In this document: piece by piece, positions 47,093 through 56,155 of the stretch
Layout of the letters: each line of letters begins with the position of its first letter
Numbering within the stretch: the first letter of the stretch is position 1
Source of the DNA: Tropicimonas sp. IMCC34011
GTDB lineage: Bacteria > Pseudomonadota > Alphaproteobacteria > Rhodobacterales > Rhodobacteraceae
Length of the DNA stretch: 64,000 nt
Direction of reading: 5' to 3'
Assembly: GCF_003390865.1 (NCBI RefSeq)
Contig: NZ_QMEJ01000004.1
Span: 124,001 to 188,000 of the forward strand
Translations under genes and position numbers: made by a program
The notes under the pieces: generated by a model
The model's input: only the letters and a program-made list of their open reading frames with translations
Told to the model about the DNA's origin: nothing
Database searches by the model: none

Positions 47093-47124
47093 CCGACGAT
47101 GCGGACGCTCCTATCGGCGAGGGA

Positions 47125-47511
47125 ATGGCCCGCCCTGCCCCCCATCATCTCGACACCCTGTTCGCCGCACTGGCCGATCCGACGCGGCGCGCGATCCTGT
47201 CGATGCTGCTGGAAGACGATATGGCGGTGACCGATGTGGCGGAGCCTTTCGAGATGTCGCTCGCGGCGATCTCGAAGCACCTGTCCGTTCTCACACGCGC
47301 CGGTCTCATTTCGCAGGAGCAGCGGGGACGGGTGAAATGGTGTCGGCTGGAGCCGGCCTCCCTGCGCGATGCCACGGTCTGGATGCAGGGATTCGGTCAG
47401 GTCGAACCGGTGGAGATCGACGCGCTCGAGCGCCTTCTCGTCCGGGAGGGATTGATTTCCGATCCCGGCGGCGCGGCGGATGAAACCTCCCGCACCGCCG
47501 ATGACCGGTGA
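47125..47511 (+). CDS. ArsR-family winged-helix regulator
   Basis: 128-residue ArsR/SmtB-type regulator. LDTLFAALADPTRRAILSML opens the domain, and the recognition helix is in FEMSLAAISKHLSVLTRAGL. No metal-binding cysteine cluster is seen; only one cysteine is present (VKWCRLEP), so metal sensing is unlikely and it belongs to the non-metal branch. ATG 47125 with a GGCGAGGGA ribosome site is preferred over a TTG at 47089. It is divergent from the F0 ATP synthase operon, whose regulation is one possible target. Confidence 0.88.
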   Translation: MARPAPHHLDTLFAALADPTRRAILSMLLEDDMAVTDVAEPFEMSLAAISKHLSVLTRAGLISQEQRGRVKWCRLEPASLRDATVWMQGFGQVEPVEIDALERLLVREGLISDPGGAADETSRTADDR

Positions 47512-47523
47512 TATCGGCTCAGA

Positions 47524-47592
47524 TCAGAGCACGAACGCCACGATGGCGAGGACAATGACCACAAGGCCGACGAGATAAATGATGCGGTTCAT
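47524..47592 (-). CDS. 22-residue single-helix membrane peptide
   Basis: A very short frame encoding MNRIIYLVGLVVIVLAIVAF then VL, one hydrophobic helix with a basic N-terminus. A consensus AGGAGG ribosome binding site lies eight bases before the ATG, which makes translation likely. Similar single-helix peptides are found in Rhodobacterales; their function is unknown. It lies between the ArsR gene, with which it converges, and purU on the same strand, 64 bases downstream of purU. Confidence 0.72.
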   Translation of the reverse strand: MNRIIYLVGLVVIVLAIVAFVL

Positions 47593-47656
47593 TCTGAACT
47601 GCCTCCTAGTTGATTTGCAGCCGTAACGCGGACGTGATGATTACGGTTCCCCGCGT

Positions 47657-48541
47657 TCAGCCCATCCGCTCCGAGGCGTAGCTGTTGGGGGACGCCGGGA
47701 AAACCACTGTTTTGCTTCCGTTGATGAAAACGCGCCGATGGATATGGGCATGGATCGCCCGCGCGAGGACCTGCGCCTCGACATCCCGGCCCAGCGAAAC
47801 ATAGTCGTTGTTGCTCTGGGCGTGGGTCACACGCACCGTTTCCTGTTCGATGATCGGTCCCTCGTCGAGATCGGCCGTCACATAGTGGGACGTTGCCCCG
47901 ATGAGCTTCACGCCCCGCTCGAAGGCCTGCTTGTAGGGATTTGCGCCCTTGAAGCTCGGCAGGAACGAGTGGTGGATGTTGATGATCCGGCCGGACATCT
48001 TCCGGCACATCTCGTCCGACAGGACCTGCATGTAGCGGGCGAGGATCACGAGGTCGGCGCCGGTCTCCTCGATGATGGACATCTGCTGCGCCTCGGCCTG
48101 CGCCTTGTTCTCCTTGGTCACACGGATGTGGTGGAAGGGAATATCGTGGTTCACGACGACCTTCTGGTACTCCATGTGGTTGGAGATCACCGCGACGATC
48201 TCGATCGGCAGCGCGCCGATCCGCCAGCGATACAACAGGTCGTTCAGACAGTGCCCGAAGCGGGACACCATGATGACGACCTTCATCTTCTCCGCCTCGT
48301 CGTGGAAGGCGTAGTCCATCGAGAAGCCCTTGGCCGTCGCGGCGAAGCCCTCCTCGAGCGCGGCGAGCGTGCGATCCTCCTCGGAGACGAAGCTCACGCG
48401 CATGAAGAAGTTGCCCGTCTCGGTATCGTCGAACTGGGAACTGTCGGTGATGTTGCAGCCGTGCTCGGCCAGGTAATTGGCGATGGCCGCCACGATCCCG
48501 CGGGTCGAGGGGCACTTCACGGTCAGTGCGAAATTCGTCAT
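47657..48541 (-). CDS. purU: Formyltetrahydrofolate deformylase
   Basis: 294-residue enzyme hydrolysing 10-formyltetrahydrofolate to formate and tetrahydrofolate, balancing one-carbon pools. An N-terminal ACT-like domain (residues 1-85) contains CPSTRGIVAAIANYLAEHG. The C-terminal formyltransferase-type domain has INIHHSFLPSFKGANPYKQA and the catalytic aspartate in TADLDEGPIIEQE. The length is normal. Confidence 0.96.
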   Translation of the reverse strand: MTNFALTVKCPSTRGIVAAIANYLAEHGCNITDSSQFDDTETGNFFMRVSFVSEEDRTLAALEEGFAATAKGFSMDYAFHDEAEKMKVVIMVSRFGHCLNDLLYRWRIGALPIEIVAVISNHMEYQKVVVNHDIPFHHIRVTKENKAQAEAQQMSIIEETGADLVILARYMQVLSDEMCRKMSGRIINIHHSFLPSFKGANPYKQAFERGVKLIGATSHYVTADLDEGPIIEQETVRVTHAQSNNDYVSLGRDVEAQVLARAIHAHIHRRVFINGSKTVVFPASPNSYASERMG

Positions 48542-48624
48542 GTCACATCCGATTCAGAAACGCGGGGGGACGGCGGTCCCATGAGCCCGAACGCTGACCG
48601 CCGCCCGGGCCGCCGGCGCGCCGG

Positions 48625-48655
48625 AAAGCGCCGCACGGCGGAAGGAAAGCGGCGC
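48625..48655 (-). terminator. Possible terminator downstream of ychF
   Basis: On the minus strand, GCGCCGC and GCGGCGC bracket a 14-base loop and are followed by a short TTT run, 20 bases after the ychF stop. The T-tract is weak, so the call is tentative. Confidence 0.3.
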
Positions 48656-48675
48656 GGGGCCCTGCCTTTTGTACC

Positions 48676-49773
48676 TCAGGCGCCGTGCAGGAAGTGCAGG
48701 ACGTCGCCGTCAGCAACCTTGTAGGCCTTCCCCTCCGCCCGCATCTTGCCGGCATCCTTGGCGCCCTGTTCGCCGCCCAGGGCGACGTAATCGTCGTAGG
48801 AGATCGTCTCGGCGCGAATGAAGGCGCGCTCGAAATCGCCGTGGATGACCCCGGCGGCCTGGGGCGCCGCGACTCCGCCCGGAACGGTCCAGGCACGGGC
48901 CTCCTTGGGGCCGACGGTGAAGAACGTCTGGAGGCCCAGAAGCTCGTAGCCGGCGCGGATCAGCCGATCGAGTCCCGCCTCGTCCAGCCCCAGTGTCTCG
49001 AGGAACTCCGCTGCCTCCTCCGCATCGAGCTGGGAGATTTCCTCCTCGATCTTCGCGGAGATGACGACCGTGCCGGCGCCCTGCGCCGCGGCCATCTCCT
49101 CGACGGCGCGGGAATGGGCGTTTCCGGTCCCCGCCTCGTCCTCGGAGACGTTGCAGACATAGAGGATCGGCTTCGACGTCAGAAGCTGGAGCATCTCCCA
49201 GGCCTTCGCATCGTCCGCATCCACCTCGACGGAGCGGGCGGGCTTGCCGCCCTCGAGCGCGGCCTGCGCCGTCTTCAGAAGACGCTCCTGCTGGATCGCC
49301 TCCTTGTCGCCGCCGCGAACCTTGCGGGTGAGGTTCTGGAGCCGCTTCTCGATGGATTCGAGGTCCGAGATCATGAGCTCGGTCTCGATGGTCTCGGCGT
49401 CGTCCACGGGGTCGACCTTGCCCGACACGTGGGTCACGTCGTCATCCTCGAAGCAGCGCAGCACGTGGGCGATGGCGTCGCATTCGCGGATGTTGGCGAG
49501 GAACTGGTTGCCGAGCCCTTCGCCCTTGGACGCGCCCTTCACGAGGCCGGCGATGTCCACGAACGTCATGCGCGTCGGGATCGTGCGGGCGGATTTCGCG
49601 ATGCCCGCAAGCCGCTCCAGACGCGCGTCCGGGACGGCCACGTCGCCGACATTCGGCTCGATGGTGCAGAAGGGGAAGTTCGCTGCCTGCGCCGCCGCTG
49701 TCTTGGTCAGCGCGTTGAAGAGCGTGGACTTGCCCACGTTCGGCAGCCCCACGATGCCGGTCCGAAAGCCCAT
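48676..49773 (-). CDS. ychF: Ribosome-associated ATPase YchF (OLA1 family)
   Basis: 365-residue Obg-family P-loop NTPase that prefers ATP and binds ribosomes and catalase-linked stress pathways. The P-loop is GIVGLPNVGKSTLFNALTKT; switch and G3 elements are MTFVDIAGLVKGASKGEGLG, and the altered specificity site is PILYVCNVSEDE. The C-terminal TGS domain holds LQTFFTVGPKEARAW. Length is normal and the start at 49773 is the conserved MGFRTGIVGLP. Confidence 0.96.
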   Translation of the reverse strand: MGFRTGIVGLPNVGKSTLFNALTKTAAAQAANFPFCTIEPNVGDVAVPDARLERLAGIAKSARTIPTRMTFVDIAGLVKGASKGEGLGNQFLANIRECDAIAHVLRCFEDDDVTHVSGKVDPVDDAETIETELMISDLESIEKRLQNLTRKVRGGDKEAIQQERLLKTAQAALEGGKPARSVEVDADDAKAWEMLQLLTSKPILYVCNVSEDEAGTGNAHSRAVEEMAAAQGAGTVVISAKIEEEISQLDAEEAAEFLETLGLDEAGLDRLIRAGYELLGLQTFFTVGPKEARAWTVPGGVAAPQAAGVIHGDFERAFIRAETISYDDYVALGGEQGAKDAGKMRAEGKAYKVADGDVLHFLHGA

Positions 49774-49900
49774 GCCGGTCTCCTTGTGATGGATCGCAGG
49801 CGCATCTAGGCGAACACGGGCTCAGGGGCAAGCGGCGTGCGGGACAAGGGCCGCCGGAGGCAGCCCCTGCGGAGGTCCGTGGCGCCGCTTTGTTGCGCAG

Positions 49901-50092
49901 TCAGCGCGCGCGACGGTCGGCGTGGGACTGGTAGATCAGGATCCACGCCAGGAGGATGAAGATCGGGTGGCCGAGGCCGCCGCTGATCAGGATCGACGGG
50001 ATCCAGATGAGGAAGGTCACGATGGCGACGATCGGCCGCCCTGCAAGCAGGATGGACAGGGGCGGCAGGAGGAGTGCGAGAATATAATTCAT
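49901..50092 (-). CDS. Pmp3/YqaE-type small membrane protein
   Basis: 63-residue proteolipid of the UPF0057 (Pmp3) family with two membrane helices and the typical [16 protein letters not shown] and [20 protein letters not shown] segments. Family members influence membrane potential and stress tolerance. The frame also starts ten codons upstream at 50122; the ATG at 50092 begins the conserved helix and has a GGAG ribosome site close by. Confidence 0.88.
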   Translation of the reverse strand: MNYILALLLPPLSILLAGRPIVAIVTFLIWIPSILISGGLGHPIFILLAWILIYQSHADRRAR

Positions 50093-50230
50093 GGGCTCCG
50101 ATATAGGCACGTCTTCGGTCATTTCACGGGATCGGCGAAATTTCCGGGTGCGGATCGCGCGGGCGTGCGCTTGATTTCCTCTCCTCGCTCGGGCAACAGC
50201 GCCGAGGACGTCTCACCAGGGAGCCGCGTC

Positions 50231-51022
50231 ATGGCCCGGATCGCCGATACCTTCGCCCGTCTTCGCTCCAAGGGCCGCAAGGCCTTTGTCTCCTACATCA
50301 TGGCGGGCGACCCGGATCGGGAGCGCAGCCTGGAGGTTCTCCGCGGGCTGCCCGGCGCGGGCGTCGACATCATCGAGCTCGGCCTACCCTTCACCGATCC
50401 GATGGCGGACGGCCCCACGATCCAGGCCGCCGGTCAGCGCGCGCTCGGCGGCGGCATGACTCTGGAGGCGACCCTCGGCATGGTCCGCGCGTTCCGCGAG
50501 GAGAACGACGAAACACCGATCGTTCTGATGGGCTACTACAATCCCATCTACTCCCGCGGCGTGGAGCGATTCCTGGCGGAGGCGAAGGAGGCCGGCGTCG
50601 ACGGTCTGATCGTCGTGGACCTGCCCCCCGAGGAGGATGACGAACTCTGCATTCCCGCCCTGAAGGCCGGGATCGACTTCATCCGCCTCGCGACGCCGAC
50701 GACGGACGACGCCCGCCTGCCCCGCGTCCTCGAGAACACGTCCGGCTTCGTCTATTACGTCTCGATCACCGGCATCACCGGATCGGCAGTGCCGAAGCCG
50801 TCCGACGTCGCCCCCGAAGTCGCCCGGATCAAGGCCGCGACGGACCTGCCGGTCATTGTCGGCTTCGGCATCCGCGACCCCGAGAGCGCCCGTGGCATCT
50901 CAGAGATCGCCGACGGTGCGGTAGTCGGCTCCGCCATCGTCTCCAAACTCGCCGAAGGCGGTCCGATCGAGGAGCTGCTGGCCTATGTCCGCTCCCTCGC
51001 GGACGGCGTGCATTCGGGCTGA
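50231..51022 (+). CDS. trpA: Tryptophan synthase alpha subunit
   Basis: 263-residue alpha subunit that releases indole from indole-3-glycerol phosphate and passes it to TrpB. The catalytic glutamate and aspartate lie in [20 protein letters not shown], and the phosphate loop is near [17 protein letters not shown] and [13 protein letters not shown]. No trpB is adjacent, so the beta gene is elsewhere, which is known in several alphaproteobacteria. The ATG at 50231 begins the conserved N-terminus. Confidence 0.97.
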   Translation: MARIADTFARLRSKGRKAFVSYIMAGDPDRERSLEVLRGLPGAGVDIIELGLPFTDPMADGPTIQAAGQRALGGGMTLEATLGMVRAFREENDETPIVLMGYYNPIYSRGVERFLAEAKEAGVDGLIVVDLPPEEDDELCIPALKAGIDFIRLATPTTDDARLPRVLENTSGFVYYVSITGITGSAVPKPSDVAPEVARIKAATDLPVIVGFGIRDPESARGISEIADGAVVGSAIVSKLAEGGPIEELLAYVRSLADGVHSG

Positions 51023-51136
51023 ACCAGGACGACGCCGCGGCCCCGGCGCATGTCCGGCGGCCTCGTCCGGCGCGTCCCTGCCCGCAGCCGATGTCCCCGC
51101 TTTTCCGAGGCCCCGCGCGGGCCCACTGGAGACGAC

Positions 51137-51940
51137 ATGACGATTCGAACACGCATAGCCGACTTCATCGACCGCCCGTCCTTCAGGAACGGGATCATGG
51201 CTGTGATCCTGATCAACGCGGTCGCGCTCGGGCTCGAGACATCTGAGACCGTCATGGCTCAGGCCGGCGGCCTGATCCTCACCATCGACCGGCTCTGCCT
51301 CGCGATCTTCGTCCTCGAGATCGCCGCCAAGCTCGTCGCTCGCGGCCCGTCCTTCTTCCGCTCCGGCTGGAACGTCTTCGACTTCGTCATCGTGGCGGTG
51401 GCGTTCATCCCCTCCGGGCAGGGCTTCGCCGTCCTGCGCGCGCTGCGGATCCTGCGACTCCTGCGCGTCATCTCCGTCGCCCCGACGCTTCGGCGCGTGG
51501 TGGAGGGCTTTGTCACCGCCCTGCCGGGCATGGGATCGGTGTTCCTCCTGATGGCGGTGATCTTCTACATTGCCTCGGTCATGGCCACGAAGCTTTTCAG
51601 CGAGACTTTTCCCGAGTGGTTCGGCTCCCTCGGTGCCTCCGCCTATTCGCTCTTCCAGATCATGACGCTCGAAAGCTGGTCGATGGGCATCGTGCGGCCG
51701 GTGATGGAGGTGCACTCGGAAGCCTGGCTCTTCTTCGTGCCCTTCATCCTCGTGACGACCTTTGCGGTCGTGAACCTCGTCGTCGGCCTCATCGTGAACT
51801 CGATGCAGGATGCGCACGCGCAGGAATCGAATGCCGCGACGGAGGATTATCGCGTCGAGGTGCTGCGGCGGCTCGAAGCGATCGAGATGCATCTCGCGCC
51901 GGCATCGGGAGAGACGTCCAAAGCGGCGGCGCGGGACTAG
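51137..51940 (+). CDS. Voltage-gated sodium channel of the bacterial NavBac type
   Basis: 267-residue single-domain six-helix ion channel. The voltage sensor S4 carries regularly spaced arginines in FAVLRALRILRLLRVISV, and S2-S3 hold acidic residues in VLEIAAKLVARG and WNVFDFVIV. The pore selectivity filter is TLESWSM, the same as in sodium-selective NaChBac-family channels. The C-terminal part continues as a helix (DYRVEVLRRLEAIEMHL) likely to form the tetrameric bundle. It starts 114 bases after trpA; no partner subunit is expected. Confidence 0.95.
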   Translation: MTIRTRIADFIDRPSFRNGIMAVILINAVALGLETSETVMAQAGGLILTIDRLCLAIFVLEIAAKLVARGPSFFRSGWNVFDFVIVAVAFIPSGQGFAVLRALRILRLLRVISVAPTLRRVVEGFVTALPGMGSVFLLMAVIFYIASVMATKLFSETFPEWFGSLGASAYSLFQIMTLESWSMGIVRPVMEVHSEAWLFFVPFILVTTFAVVNLVVGLIVNSMQDAHAQESNAATEDYRVEVLRRLEAIEMHLAPASGETSKAAARD

Positions 51941-51984
51941 CGCGAGCCGCAAGGCACGCGAGGGGAAGGGCGTGCCCTACCCCC

Positions 51985-53304
51985 TCAGAGCGTCGGCTTG
52001 ACGCGCAGCAAGGGCATGAAATCGGCCATCTCGGGCCCCCGCCCGCGACCGGTCAGCGCCTTGCGCAGCGGCAGGAACAGGCCCTTGCCCTTGCGCCCAG
52101 TCGCGTCCTTCACCGCCGATGTCCACTCGCCCCAGGTTTCGGGCCCGTAGGGAGGCTCGCCCAGAAGCGCCAGCGCCTCGGCCACGAACTCCCGGTCCTC
52201 GGGGTCCACCAGCGGCGGAGCGCCCTTCGTGCAGACCTCCCACCAGGGGGCAATGTCCTGCCGCGTCTCGACATTCTCGCGGAACACGTCCCAGAACGCC
52301 GCCCGCTCACCCTCCGGCACGCCGGCCGCGTCCAGCTCGTCCGCGACCGCCTCGACGGGCAGTTTCGCAAGGTAGCGGGCCGTCAGCGGGAAGAGGTCGT
52401 GCTCGTCGAACTTCGTAGGCGCCGCGCCGAACCGGGAAATGTCGAAGCCGTCGATGAGCTCCTGATGCGCCTGGCGCAGCTCCACCGGTGCCGAGGAGCC
52501 AAGCCGTGCCATCAGCGACAGGAGCGCCAGTGGCTCGACACCGCGACCGCGCAGATCCCGAAGGGACAGCGTCCCCAGCCGCTTCGACAGCGCCTCGCCC
52601 TGCGGTCCGGTCAGCAGCGAATGGTGTGAGAAGGACGGCAGCGTGCCGCCCAGTGCCTCGATGATCTGGATCTGCGTCGCGGTATTGGTGACGTGGTCGC
52701 CACCGCGGACCACATTCGTGATCCCCATCTCGGTGTCGTCCACCACCGACGCGAGCGTATAGAGCACCTGCCCGTCGCCGCGGATCAGGACAGGGTCCGA
52801 CACGCTGGCCGCATCGATGCTCTGGTGGCCGAGGATGCCATCCTCCCATTCGATGCGCTGGTGGTCGAGCTTGAAGCGCCAATGTCCCGGCCGCTCCGCG
52901 CGCAGCGCATCCTTTTCCGCCTCCGACAGCTCCAGCGCGGAGCGATCGTAGACCGGCGGACGGCCCATGTTCAGCTGCTTCTTGCGCTTGAGATCCAGCT
53001 CGGCCGGGGTCTCGAAGCACTCGTAGAGCCGCCCTGCGGCCCGCAGCCGCTCCGCGGCCTCGGCATAGCGGTCAAGACGCTTGGACTGCTGCTCCTCGCG
53101 GTCCCAGTCGAGACCGAGCCAGCGCAGGTCCTCCCGGATCGCCTCGGCGTATTCGGGCTTCGAGCGCTCGGGATCGGTGTCGTCGAGGCGCAAGATGAAT
53201 GTCCCGCCCCCGGCCCGCGTCACCAGCCAGTTGAAGAGCGCCGTGCGAAGGTTGCCGACGTGGAGATACCCGGTCGGAGAGGGCGCGAAACGAGTGACGG
53301 TCAT
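51985..53304 (-). CDS. gltX: Glutamyl-tRNA synthetase
   Basis: 439-residue class I synthetase. The HIGH-type motif is FAPSPTGYLHVGNLRTALFN, the substrate segment FILRLDDTDPERSKPEYAEA, and the KMSKS-type motif reads EALSKRLGTLSLRDLRG. This copy is shorter than the usual 465-480 residues, and the first lysine of the KMSKS-like motif is replaced, fitting the second, divergent gltX that many Rhodobacterales carry. Whether it charges tRNA-Glu, tRNA-Gln or both cannot be read from the sequence. Start MTVTRFAPSP at 53304 fits the family. Confidence 0.93.
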   Translation of the reverse strand: MTVTRFAPSPTGYLHVGNLRTALFNWLVTRAGGGTFILRLDDTDPERSKPEYAEAIREDLRWLGLDWDREEQQSKRLDRYAEAAERLRAAGRLYECFETPAELDLKRKKQLNMGRPPVYDRSALELSEAEKDALRAERPGHWRFKLDHQRIEWEDGILGHQSIDAASVSDPVLIRGDGQVLYTLASVVDDTEMGITNVVRGGDHVTNTATQIQIIEALGGTLPSFSHHSLLTGPQGEALSKRLGTLSLRDLRGRGVEPLALLSLMARLGSSAPVELRQAHQELIDGFDISRFGAAPTKFDEHDLFPLTARYLAKLPVEAVADELDAAGVPEGERAAFWDVFRENVETRQDIAPWWEVCTKGAPPLVDPEDREFVAEALALLGEPPYGPETWGEWTSAVKDATGRKGKGLFLPLRKALTGRGRGPEMADFMPLLRVKPTL

Positions 53305-53398
53305 GGCGAAATCTCCCGGGTGGCAGGGCGGCTTGGCTCTTTCACGTCTCGCCCGCCTTGTCCATATCGGTCGCGATGGCCCCGAGGGAGAACGCAGC

Positions 53399-53803
53399 AT
53401 GGACTGGAGCAAGGCCGAAGCGCCGACCGTGGACGAGATCGCGGCGCTTGCGGAAACGGCCCGCGCCGCTCTGCCCCCGCCGTTCCGCAGCGGCGCCGCG
53501 GACATCGCGATCCGTGTTGTCGACTTCCCGGACGAGGCGATGCTCGCGGATCTGGATATCGAGAGCCCCTTCGACCTGACCGGCCTCTACGACGGCATTC
53601 CGCAGACGGAACGCTCCGTCCTCGATCAGCCATCCCGGCCCGACGTCATCTGGCTCTTCCGCCGTCCGATCCTTGACGAGTGGGCCGAGCGCGGGACCGT
53701 CACGCTGGGAGAACTGGTCACGCATATCCTCGTCCACGAGATCGCGCACCATTTCGGCTGGTCCGACGACGACATCGCGTCCGTGGACGAATGGTGGACC
53801 TGA
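53399..53803 (+). CDS. Small zinc metallopeptidase (DUF1025-like)
   Basis: 134-residue zincin-fold protein with the catalytic HExxH motif in THILVHEIAHHFGWSDDDI. The preceding segment FDLTGLYDGIPQTERS matches the family of small metallopeptidases often called DUF1025. The substrate is unknown. The start ATG at 53399 follows a GAGGGAG ribosome site. It is divergent from gltX across 94 bases. Confidence 0.9.
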   Translation: MDWSKAEAPTVDEIAALAETARAALPPPFRSGAADIAIRVVDFPDEAMLADLDIESPFDLTGLYDGIPQTERSVLDQPSRPDVIWLFRRPILDEWAERGTVTLGELVTHILVHEIAHHFGWSDDDIASVDEWWT

Positions 53804-53872
53804 GACGCAGTCCGTAACCGGTTGTTCAGCAGTAACGGCTATCGGTGCCCCGAACGAAAGGGGTCCTGGCCA

Positions 53873-56131
53873 ATGCAACGCATCATTTCACGCTTCCGAA
53901 TCACGACCATCATCCTGGCTCTCGTGGGCCTCTGCATCTCGCTTGCGGCGATCAGCACCCTGCTGGAAGTCTCCCGCGGGGTCGAAAAGTTGAACGGGAT
54001 CCGCCACGCCAACGTGGTGATCGACGCGACAGAAGCGCTTGCCGAGTATTCCAGCGCGATCGCCGCTGAGAAGTCCGCCGCGGCGCTCATGCTCGCCGTG
54101 CCGGGGGACCGGTATGCCGGCCAGTATGCCGCCGCCAAGCAGCGCACGGACCAACGCGCCGACGCGCTTCGCGAGGAGATGGAGACGGCCCTGCGAGTCG
54201 CGCGGGACGCCAGGAACATGCAGGGCCTCGAGGACGTCCTCGATTCCATCGAGTCCCTCAGCGGGATCCGGGCTGAAGTCGAGACCCGCTCGCAGACCGC
54301 CCTGGAAATCCTCGAAAGCTACACCGCCGCGATCCGGCCTTCTCACGTCATGATCGGCCGCGCGGCGGACGAGATGACCGTTCCCGTTCTCGGCCGACAG
54401 ATGCGCGCCTATGCTCTCCTGTCGGACGCCATCAACGACGGTGCGTTCGAGCAAGGCGCCGCGGCGGCGGGCTTTGCCGTCGGCGCATTCTCCGAAGAGA
54501 TGGAAACCATCCTCACCAGGCGGCAAACTGGCCAGACCCTCCGCCTCGAGATGCTGGACGAATTCCTTGAAGCCGATTTCGTCCAGCGGGTCGAACAGAT
54601 CGACAGCGGAGACGCGGCCGAACGCATCGAAAGGATGCGCGGGATCTACGCCTCCGGCACGCCCGAGCGGATCGAGAGCGTCTCGGTGCCGGCCTGGCTG
54701 ACTGCAAGCGATACGCGCCTCGAACAGATGCGTAACCTGAAAGCCAGGCTCGCGGATCGCCTGCGCGAAACGGCCGAGGAATGGTCCAACGACGTCATGC
54801 ATGGCCTTGTCCTGATCAGCGCCATCGAGATCGCAGTGCTTCTCTTCGTCGGTGCGCTCAGCTTCCTGATGGTCCGCGCGATCAACAAGGCCTTCACACG
54901 GACGCTGGCCCCCCTCACCGCCCTTGCCGACGGCGATCTCGACGCGGAAATTCCGCCGGCGGGACGCACCGAGTTCGGCCAGATCGCAGCCTCCATGATC
55001 GTGTTCCGGGACAATGCAATCAAGCGGCGCAGTCTTGCGGAAGACGCGGCTCGCAGCGCCGAGGCCCAGGCCGCCGTCTTCGACGACATCAAGGACGCCC
55101 TGCGCAGCGTCTCCTCGGGCGATCTGACCGTGCGCATCGATCACACGTTCCCCGAGGAGTACGAGGGCGTCAGAAAGGATCTCAACTCCGCTGTCGAGAA
55201 ACTGGGGGAGGCCCTTGGCTCCCTCGTGCAGAACGCCGAAGAAATTCACAGCAATACCTCGGACATTTCCCGGGCCGCAGAGTCGCTGTCCCAGCGGGCC
55301 GGAAACCAGGCGGCCACGCTCGAGGAAACCGCCGCCGCACTCGACCAGCTCACCTCCTCGGTCTCCTCGACGGCCACAGGCGCGAAGGAAGCGGAGAAAA
55401 CCGTCGCGACCGTCCGCGACGATGCGAAGAAGGCAGGTGACGTCGTGACCGCCGCGATCAAGGCGATGGACGACATCGCGGCCTCTTCCGGGAAAATCAC
55501 CCAGATCACCTCGATGCTGGAGGACATCTCCTTCCAGACGAACCTCCTCGCCCTCAACGCCGGTGTCGAGGCGGCGCGGGCAGGAGAGGCCGGTCGCGGC
55601 TTCGCCGTCGTGGCCGCCGAGGTCCGGGCCCTTGCCCAGCGCAGTTCCGACAGTGCCGGCGAAATCAAGAGCCTGATCGAGGAAAGCGCGCGCACTGTGA
55701 CGCAGGGCGTCGACCTTGTGGACCAGACTGGCAAGTCCCTTACCGCCATCGTCGAGCGTTTCGAGACGATCACCGCGACCGTCGAGGAAATCGCCCACGC
55801 GGCGCAGGAACAGTCCATCGGGCTGTCGGAGATCAATTCCTCCGTCAACGATCTCGACCGCGTGACGCAGGACAACGCCGCCGCTGCGAGCCAGGTGAAC
55901 TCCGCCGGTGCACTGCTGCGCACGGAAAGCGAGAAACTGCGGTCGCTTGCCGAGAGCTTCCGGACGAACCGGCCGGCCGATGGAACGGTCGTTCCCTTCG
56001 GCGGGGCTGAGCGCGCCGCCTCCGCGCCCAGAACGGCACAGAAAGCTCCGGCGCCTCGTGGCGCGGCACCGGCGGCAACGGCTGCGCTGGCGGTGGAGGA
56101 CCCCGGCGACGATGCATGGCTCCAGTTTTAA
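53873..56131 (+). CDS. Methyl-accepting chemotaxis protein with nitrate/nitrite-sensor-like ectodomain
   Basis: 752-residue chemoreceptor. Membrane helix 1 (residues about 10-32, [15 protein letters not shown]) and helix 2 (near residue 320, [20 protein letters not shown]) bracket a 270-residue all-helical periplasmic domain of the NIT type ([20 protein letters not shown]). A HAMP linker, second HAMP-like segment and signalling tip follow: [20 protein letters not shown] and [20 protein letters not shown]. The C-terminus ends DDAWLQF, resembling a weakened CheR-docking pentapeptide. It is followed 24 bases later by cheD. No cheA, cheW or cheR is in the window. Confidence 0.93.
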   Translation: MQRIISRFRITTIILALVGLCISLAAISTLLEVSRGVEKLNGIRHANVVIDATEALAEYSSAIAAEKSAAALMLAVPGDRYAGQYAAAKQRTDQRADALREEMETALRVARDARNMQGLEDVLDSIESLSGIRAEVETRSQTALEILESYTAAIRPSHVMIGRAADEMTVPVLGRQMRAYALLSDAINDGAFEQGAAAAGFAVGAFSEEMETILTRRQTGQTLRLEMLDEFLEADFVQRVEQIDSGDAAERIERMRGIYASGTPERIESVSVPAWLTASDTRLEQMRNLKARLADRLRETAEEWSNDVMHGLVLISAIEIAVLLFVGALSFLMVRAINKAFTRTLAPLTALADGDLDAEIPPAGRTEFGQIAASMIVFRDNAIKRRSLAEDAARSAEAQAAVFDDIKDALRSVSSGDLTVRIDHTFPEEYEGVRKDLNSAVEKLGEALGSLVQNAEEIHSNTSDISRAAESLSQRAGNQAATLEETAAALDQLTSSVSSTATGAKEAEKTVATVRDDAKKAGDVVTAAIKAMDDIAASSGKITQITSMLEDISFQTNLLALNAGVEAARAGEAGRGFAVVAAEVRALAQRSSDSAGEIKSLIEESARTVTQGVDLVDQTGKSLTAIVERFETITATVEEIAHAAQEQSIGLSEINSSVNDLDRVTQDNAAAASQVNSAGALLRTESEKLRSLAESFRTNRPADGTVVPFGGAERAASAPRTAQKAPAPRGAAPAATAALAVEDPGDDAWLQF

Positions 56132-56155
56132 CGCAAGGCACTCGGGAGGAACCGC

